Below, piece after piece: positions 57,815-64,000 of a stretch of DNA of 64,000 nucleotides. The notes below the pieces were generated by a model. That model did not search any database, had not been told where the DNA came from, and saw nothing but the letters and a program-made list of their open reading frames with translations. Within the stretch, counting starts at the first letter, position 1. Every line of letters begins with the position of its first letter. The stretch covers positions 49,830,302 to 49,894,301 of the forward strand of contig CATQJL010000223.1 in the NCBI GenBank assembly GCA_958299035.1. The letters run 5' to 3'. Source of the stretch: Cylicocyclus nassatus (Eukaryota; Nematoda; Chromadorea; Rhabditida; Strongylidae). The position numbers and the translations under genes are program-made.

Positions 57815-58053
57815 ATGGCTTCTTTAAAACTTCTTCTAATAACTCTTCTTGCCTTGATGTTCATCTGCAGCACTTCTGGTTAGTTGCAGAATTGGTTTAT
57901 TCTCGACTCAATCTTCATATACGTTTTGCAGTAGAAGCAAGGATCAAGCACCATCATCCTAGGCCGAAGCCGCCCCACCATAAGCCGATCCATCACCATC
58001 CTCCCAAGCCAATCCATCGTCTGAAGCCTCACCATAGGCGCCATCGCCTTTAG
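57815..58053 (+). CDS. Secreted histidine/proline-rich cationic peptide, copy B
   Basis: Exon 1 is 57815-57878, the intron (GTTAGT...TTTTGCAG) is 57879-57931 and exon 2 is 57932-58053 (TAG). The product is 61 aa. The signal peptide starts MASLKLLLITLL. The mature part is RIKHHHPRPKPPHHKP, then IHHHPPKPIHRLKPHH, ending RRHRL, so the final residue is Leu where the other copies have Phe. It is the paralogue of copy A by intron sequence. The AATAAA found after copy A is missing here: the matching position reads TGTTTAGCGC, and the next AATAAA is about 450 nt beyond the stop. The coding region is intact, but expression may be weaker or use another signal. Confidence 0.7.
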
Positions 58054-58139
58054 CTCAAACATCTTCCTGTGATACATTTGATAGACGACTTTGCTGTATG
58101 ATGTTCGAAGTATTTACTGGAAAGGAAAATTGTATGTAC

Positions 58140-58904
58140 CATCTGAGTGTTTAGCGCAAGTCCGAAACATCTATCGTCCCCAAGTTTACAGCGGCTCTTT
58201 ACTTGTACTCTTTGATCAAAAATAGTTTTTTTATGGGTTAGCGCAGTTGCCGAACTAATCTGGCTTGCTTATGCAATTCTCGTCAATAGATTATGCTCAA
58301 ATATAGTGTACGCCAATACAAGCAAATTTGCGCCCACACACCAATCAGAGGTTGCGGAACTCAACTCAACCTAGATGTTTTTCAATGGGTTAATTTCGTA
58401 GCTGATATTTCCATAGATACATTTGTTAAAGATTTTGCTGCATGAGGATACACAAGAAAGTATTATCTAAGTAGCAAAACTGTATGACAGTACCATATGG
58501 TGTGTTTAATAAATTAATTGAAAAAAATTAGTTAATTCATAATTAAGTAAGCGCTATGTATTAATGAATAAAGTTGTCGTGTGTAGGCGTCTTCCTATCT
58601 GTCCGGTCTTGTCAATTCTTACTTTACGAACTATTCTATCGGAATATGCTCAGATATAGTAATTCACAAGTAACATTGTTAGCTTCTAACAACTTTGCAG
58701 AACTCGCTGTAACTTTCCGTTGATTGTATTTTACATCGAAGTGGGGGTCCTTCTAACTGCTTAGTTTCCTGACTTCAATTGTCAAGGTGTGGTTGTAAAT
58801 CCATTGTAGTCCGCGTTCTTGAAAGCATTCATATTTGCACACTACTATTAGGTCGTTCCGAAAGTAGTGTAGTTTTTTTCAAATGTACGCCACATCTAAT
58901 GGAA
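58140..58904. other. No gene seen
   Basis: This is AT-rich spacer. A solo TTAGGTCGTTCCGAAAGTAG end is at about 58852, adjacent to the next module copy. Confidence 0.45.
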
Positions 58905-60189
58905 AAAAGAGTCATGGTTTTTTTTTAATTTTCGGGTGGTTGGATCTTTTCGTTTTTGGCCTCAAACTTCTCCTTGATAGTAGTTGTTGCACACCTTTGA
59001 AAACTATCTTGTAGAGTTAGCTTTGCTCGATCGAATGGTTTATCAGACCGTATCTGGGATAAGGGAAAATATGAATTACCGCGGTTCACAGATACATATT
59101 TTGGTGCGAGGTTTGTGCTCCAAGAATAATAGGATAATGGAATGGTCTACATCCAGTTGGAAGTGAGCGGAGGCCACCTATTAGAATCAAACATTTCTGA
59201 TATCTGTGCCCTTCTTAAAAGCTCTTCCACCTCTTTCCAATGTCTATGAGGCTTTGCTATAGACTACAGTCCGTGTCAACCTTGTGCACCCTTTTCCACT
59301 AGCCTATTCCGCGATCGCGGCGCGACCCCAGGGACTCGCACCGCGCATATGGCCTGCGCATTCAGAACTTGCCTCATCGGTCCGGGTCGCCGCTCTGGCG
59401 CTTGCGGTGCGGACGCGCAGCTGCTATAGGAAAGGGAGCATTTGGTTGACATAGACTGTATGTAAAAAAGCTTTTCTGTCAAACCTACTTGCACGAGCTG
59501 TGTCACGCGGTATGGGCGACTTTGCTTAAGAGCTTTTCATTGAATTCTGTGTTCTACAACAGCGTACAGGGTGAAACTAATCACAAAGTTGACAAATTAA
59601 TGTTTGAGGGAAGCTGCTGGCTCATTGAAATTGGGCGAGTTTAAAAGTTTGGGTTGCGTTTGTGCAGATGGCTGAAAAGTAGTTTGGCTGCTACGTCGTA
59701 CATGTTCTTTGGCGGCAGTCCGACTGAATTCACGACCTTCCAAAGGTCTACACTTAAACGCGGGCATTGCGCGGGCAATCTTCCATTTCGCTGAAAACCA
59801 GTTTGTCAAATGACTTGAAAATGAGCAGTGTAGATTTGAGAATCCTACTTTGATCACACGCATGATACAGTGAGCTTCTGAAATGGGCGTTTATTTATGC
59901 TGCTGAATACCACAGGCTGCAGTGGGTTACTGCAATGACCTCTGGTTGGCTAATTTCAATTTTGAAATTAGACACAATCTCAAGCTGATAAAATAAAACC
60001 CACTAAAAATAGAGGTTCATACAAGCGCTCAACGAGATCACCGCCGTTACAAGTCAAAATTGTCGCGGATGAAGGATTTGTCGCGCAAGTACAAGGTGCC
60101 GAAAATGGGCGTCACAATTTTCATTGCAAAATTTTACGTGAATAACGAGATTTCGCAAAGTTTTTTTTGCACATCAGAACAGAGGCGTC

Positions 60190-60545
60190 TTAAAGGCACC
60201 GTCCCCTCAGATTCTCGGCTTGCACGATTTGTCGTTCCGGGGCCCTTCTCATGTCCCTGATTCCGAATACCAAGTCGAGAATGCGCGAAAACCTCGACAA
60301 TTCCCGTTCCGGAGAACCCACAGGGCGGCTTTCCGGAACGGTGATTAAATGGGCGCGCACAAAAGGGCGGGCATGTATGGGGGAGGGAGGGCATGGATGG
60401 GGGTCCTCGTGCATCTTTGCTATTTCGAAGCGATTTTCTCGCTTCATTTTGCGCCGCTACTTGAGCATTGGATTGATAGGGAGCCCTACTATTGTGTGCT
60501 GCCAAAAGCTCAACACACTCAACTTAGGGTGGACGTTGCTTTTAA
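60190..60545. mobile_element. TTAA-flanked MITE
   Basis: TTAAAGGCACCGTCCCCTCA on the left and a diverged mirrored right end (AGGGTGGACGTTGCTTTTAA) lie within TTAA. The interior shares GC-rich blocks with 48586-48920. It abuts the next element at a shared TTAA (60542-60545). Confidence 0.7.
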
Positions 60546-61096
60546 CACGTTGACGAGAGTGCCGCGCAATGGTGCGCGGCAGGCAGTCTGTTCCTGTGGA
60601 CGACGCCGCGCAATGGTGCGCGGCGGCCTTAATTTCAATACTATCTGTCCAATCCTCTCAGTTTTTTGTTCATGTTCAACATAGATTCAAATGTACTTCA
60701 CGTATAAGTCCCGCCGCTTTTGGCAAACTCCGCCCACTCCTATGCCTCTCACAAGGACTCTTTTTGTTCATAAGAAGCATGGATGAGGTCGTAAATGAAC
60801 GCAAAGACCTTAAGCAGGTTTTAGCCAAGCCCTGCCCGCCGTCAGGCAAACTCCGCCCCCCTAAGTGGCAAGCTCCACCCATTTTTCAAAAGTGGTTGAA
60901 TTCACATAAATTCAATTTGGGCAATTTTCGCCATTTTCGGCCGAGTGGGCGGAGCTTGCCACATGGGGGCGAGGCTTGCACATTTTGTATTTCGTGTTGG
61001 ATGCATGCACATAACATGGGCCAGGCGTAGGGATGCACGGAAACGCCTCGTCCGCAGAGGCAGACCTCAAAAAATGGCTCGTCGTCAACTTGTTAA
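60542..61096. mobile_element. TTAA-flanked MITE, CACGTTGACGA ends
   Basis: TTAACACGTTGACGA on the left and TCGTCAACTTGTTAA on the right are inverted repeats with one mismatch. The interior contains two hairpins at 60561-60580 and 60605-60624 and a cluster of GGCAAACTCCGCCC-type motifs. Confidence 0.6.
60561..60624. repeat. Duplicated perfect hairpin
   Basis: GCCGCGCAATGGTGCGCGGC occurs at 60561-60580 and again exactly at 60605-60624. Each can fold into an 8-bp stem with a 4-nt loop. Confidence 0.8.
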
Positions 61097-61571
61097 TGTG
61101 TTACTCCTACAAAGCTGGGCTTCTGCACATGCGCGCAGGTTTCAGCAGTTTATTTGAAGTAAATGCGTCAAAAAATGCTGTGTGAAGAATGTACCCGTTG
61201 CGAACCCGTGGCGATATCCGCCTACGAATCCAATTATTTTTGAAGTATGAGGTTTTGTAGAGCATAATCTAAGGAATAACATAGTGCCATATCAGCAGTA
61301 AATTCTCTTCTCCAAAGCAAAATACGGTACTATAAACATGGTGCTGACTGACCGCGCCGCAGCGCCTTTCAAGTGGAGACAGACAGAGTCTCGTTTGTAC
61401 TAGAAAGCATCAGTTCGCGCTATTCTCATACATCTAATATCGAGGATGTCCATGAACTACAGGCGTACAGACATCATGATGGAATATTTTGGAAAAAATA
61501 TACATCAATGTTGTAAAGCCCATACTTACCTGGCCACCCTGTATATTCATTCCTTAACATATGCTAACAGC

Positions 61572-61670
61572 AGAGAGTGACGTAGTGTTATGAAACGGCA
61601 GGTCGGACGATCCCGTTCATGAGCCTCCAAGCCCTCCATCCTACTCGATGAATTGGTACCAAGGTAACAT
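61572..61670 (+). repeat. tRNA-like SINE fragment, diverged copy
   Basis: This is the counterpart of 55620-55740 with a GAGTGACGTAGTG A-box-like block and a degenerate B-box-like GGACGATCCCG. Confidence 0.35.
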
Positions 61671-62009
61671 AAGATAATAAGCAGCGACAATCAATAGGCG
61701 CCAGGAAGTCAGTGCAAAGGCTCGCACGCATATTGCCTCTTCGACTTTGAAGTGGAATGCTTTCGGCGCATCAGAGGGTATCAGAATGCCGTCCTTTATT
61801 TACTTTATAGAGCGAGTAACATTCGCAGCTTTCAAACGGGCTTACAGAAGCTTGTGTTTACCTGCACTTATCTTAACATACTCCATCAACAATCATCTCA
61901 TAGAATTATTCAGACCAAAATGGCCATCATACAAAGCTTCAAGAACTTTCTATTTGAACGGTAAAAAGTTCTGAAAGTGATGAGTGCATGTAACCATTTA
62001 GACCGCAAA

Positions 62010-62122
62010 CTTTTGAAACAATTTATTCAACACTCATTATGGTATACAAATACTCTGCCACTTTCTACTCTACCGAGTAATGAAGCAAGAACTGTTATCA
62101 GAAGAAGTTTGAAGGATGCCAT
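62010..62122 (-). pseudogene. Deleted remnant of histidine-rich peptide gene
   Basis: On the minus strand the ATG at 62122 begins the family signal peptide (ATGGCATCCTTCAAACTTCT), but after about 11 codons the sequence jumps into 3' flanking DNA of the family (AGTGGCAGAGTATTTG, then the AATAAA context). The rest of exon 1, the intron and the whole histidine-rich exon are deleted. Confidence 0.75.
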
Positions 62123-62302
62123 GAATCAATGAAGTCTCAAACTCGCACATATCTTCGCGCTTTGGAGGACATACATCAACTCACTGCTTTGAGAAAAAGT
62201 TAATATAGGTCGAACATGGAACGTGTAAAGGAAGAGAAAAATATAATTTTTGGCCTTTACGGTGATGCTCGTGAAAAATTCGAGGAAGTTGCATGATTCA
62301 CA

Positions 62303-62655
62303 ATGAGCGAATACGATGTCGTAACAAACAAGTGGCAAAGTGATTGTTACAGTCGGTTTCATCCCGGATTAGGCGAGAAATTCTACGTGGAGTAGCGCAT
62401 GCGCATCGCTGAAGGCTTCGCGAGCGCATAGCGCTGGCATTTTGCCAAGCAAAGACTAAGGATATTGAAGAGACGCAGACATTGGTTCTCAGCACGATAG
62501 GATATACTGTGGCTGCGAAACTCCGCGAGCTGTTGCGAGGCGGACTCCCGCCAATCCAATTTCCGCCTAAAGCGGGTCGAAACTTACTGTATTTGTTTCT
62601 GTTTTTCATCACCGATGACCACAATGAACAGAAAATAGAAAGAATTCAATATTAG
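62303..62655 (+). other. Possible broken coding segment, unknown
   Basis: A frame from about 62413 to TAG at 62653 reads RLRERIALAFCQAKTKDIEE, then GYTVAAKLRELLRGGLPPIQ and ends in a hydrophobic stretch plus a polar tail. It lacks a start codon and is preceded by in-frame stops. Part of the upstream DNA (from ATG 62303) is open in another frame. It may be a decayed exon. The opposite strand is also open, so coding status is uncertain. Confidence 0.25.
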
Positions 62656-62935
62656 TTCTTTCTGGCAAACTCTTTAAAAATAAGAATTTGCATAACGAGA
62701 GGTGACTTATGACACCGTCTGATTTGTTACATGATAATGCGGCGATGTACAAAATGTAACAGAGCTGTCGTTTAACGCCTGCAGCTCGATGATGCGGCCG
62801 AATGGTTGCAGAGACGTATTTTAGCAGGCTGTGAGCGGATCAAGTTAGAGCCTTTTTTGTTCAGGATTGTAAGTCTGAGGATTACATTGCGAGAAATTGT
62901 GAAGTGTAAAAAAATTTTTTTAACTGCTTTTTCAG
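62656..62935. repeat. Direct repeat X, right copy
   Basis: This copy is highly similar to 1-277 and in the same orientation. Similarity ends right after CTTTTTCAG. Confidence 0.8.
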
Positions 62936-63224
62936 TGGCTTAGTATTATCAAACATTGTATTTTATCGAGTTGAGGTCAACGTTCCACGGCTAAGTAGAT
63001 ATTTTTTTCGATGATAATCAATTATCGAATGGTAATTGAGAGGCGGCTACTTAAAAGAGTGTTGATTTGTCAAAAGTTTCTTCTTTCTGTCATCTATCTT
63101 TTCTGCCGCTGAAATCCTTTACAATAAGTTCTGTGAAACTGCTTCAGGGACTTACGTAGCCGTTTTTTCGCATACGTTTGTCTTGTTTCGTTTCCCTTGC
63201 AATCAATACATAATTGGTGTTAGA

Positions 63225-63356
63225 TCAAGTAGGCTGAACGGAAGGCCACACGTGCGCTTCAGGCACCTGCCAATTCGCAGCGAGCTGCCACAGAATTCCA
63301 TCCAAGATTGTACGAGCGCCAGCTGACACACCGGTCACGCCTAGCCCTGTCAGATA
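63225..63356 (-). other. Candidate terminal coding exon, unknown
   Basis: On the minus strand TTTTTCATAG at 63357-63366 is followed by an open frame to TGA at 63225, encoding 43 residues that read YLTGLGVTGVSAGARTILDG, ILWQLAANWQVPEAHVW and PSVQPT. The composition is protein-like and the acceptor is good. A GTAAGT donor at about 63466 could end the preceding exon, but no in-frame upstream exon could be established. It may be the end of a gene extending beyond the window or a relic. Confidence 0.3.
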
Positions 63357-63543
63357 CTATGAAAAAGATTCTCAGTGCTTAATTCTGTACAACAATTTCC
63401 TTTCTCATTCTATTTTTATACGCGAACTCTCCCTCCACTGTCGTTATCAGGATATTGACTTACCACATGTAAAAGCTTCCAGCCCCGTCACTCTTACTTG
63501 CAAATAGCGGCAAAATCGTTGAGGCCGATAATTCTAAAGATAA

Positions 63544-63890
63544 CTTTATACAGGGTGGGGCAAAAGTCTGGGAGCCTAGTACTTTTTCAGATAAAATCAG
63601 AAGGAAGGTGCCTAGGAACAAAAAGTTCGGTGCACACATAAATCGAACCCTTAAAAATATAGCGGTTCTCTCAAATTGTAAGGTTGCCTCTTCTGAAGGC
63701 AGCCCTTCGAAATCTTGGCGAGTGCGCCTGTCATGGCACGCAGACAGTCGTGATGAAATTCGTACGCCTTCACGATAACTGTTTCTTTCACCAGGCAAAT
63801 GTGCGGTGTTACAGAGCAGGCTATTGGCTACAACGTACTACAAAGAAAAAATTTTTTTGCAGTGTTCAGGAAAAAATTTTGGAATTTTAA
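63544..63890. repeat. Dispersed repeat, copy 2
   Basis: This segment starts ACAGGGTGGGGCAAAAGTCT and shares ordered blocks with 11224-11580, ending near GGAATTTTAA. It is a likely DNA-transposon relic. The minus-strand frame at 63460-63798 crosses its boundary and is not a gene. Confidence 0.4.
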
Positions 63891-64000
63891 ATGAAGTCAA
63901 ATGTACTCTTATACTGAAAATCTGAATGCGATTTCGCGAAGAGGAGCGAAAAATCATAATCTGAAAAGTATTGAGACTAATTGATCGATCGAATTCAGGT

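Larger units (their letters stand above)
58905..62015 (+). repeat. Flanking modules of peptide cassette, copy 2
   Basis: This is a second tandem copy of the modules at 54785-56100, expanded by a GC-rich insertion at about 59275-59450 and by a roughly 1.5 kb block at about 60050-61545 that includes two TTAA-flanked MITEs. It ends next to the peptide-gene remnant at 62010-62122. Confidence 0.7.

Noticed and set aside
63460..63798. 112-codon minus frame near the right edge
   Set aside because: It crosses the boundary of the dispersed repeat at 63544-63890 and matches no family.
1..64000. CRISPR arrays, bacterial operons, rRNA or complete tRNA genes
   Set aside because: No regularly spaced direct repeats, no ribosomal RNA signatures and no full tRNA cloverleaf were found; the window is eukaryotic.

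Overview
The window reads as nuclear DNA of a clade V (strongylid-type) nematode. It is AT-rich and has short introns with TTTTCAG acceptors, acceptors lying just upstream of start codons (trans-splicing style), a cuticle collagen gene, and a GRK-2 that follows the Caenorhabditis family pattern almost residue for residue. The species cannot be fixed from the sequence alone.

Layout. (1) 1-9.6 kb is accessory DNA: three abutting mariner-like palindromes, a 3 kb palindrome, and a divergent pair of tiny two-exon genes for secreted histidine/proline-rich cationic peptides (7093-7327 minus, 8699-8937 plus), with a broken relative at 535. (2) 9.6-27.7 kb has no recognisable gene, only scattered inverted-repeat elements and a few GC-rich pockets. 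(3) 27.8-39.1 kb holds a complete 18-exon G protein-coupled receptor kinase gene (grk-2, 706 aa) with one GC-AG intron. Four members of a GC-rich inverted-repeat family sit in its introns and a fifth lies just upstream. (4) 39.9-41.1 kb is a cluster of three inverted-repeat elements. (5) 42.6-45.6 kb is an 11-exon dynamitin gene (dnc-2, minus strand), divergent from an 8-exon SAP30-like Sin3/HDAC subunit gene (46.8-49.3 kb). (6) A possible small gene lies at 49.9-50.3 kb and a five-exon cuticle collagen at 51.6-52.8 kb. (7) 54.8-62.9 kb is again repeat-rich. It carries a second copy of the divergent histidine-rich peptide cassette (56210-56444 minus, 57815-58053 plus), tandemly repeated flanking modules, TTAA-flanked MITEs, a tRNA-like SINE fragment and a deleted peptide-gene remnant at 62.1 kb.

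Biology. The conserved genes are housekeeping or neuronal: GPCR desensitisation, dynein/dynactin transport, chromatin repression and cuticle structure. The novel part is the histidine-rich peptide family, with four intact and two decayed copies in two duplicated cassettes on either side of the conserved genes. Signal peptides, TATA boxes, spliced structure and a mature peptide made almost entirely of His, Pro, Arg and Lys suggest a secreted metal-binding or antimicrobial-type product. That function is inference.
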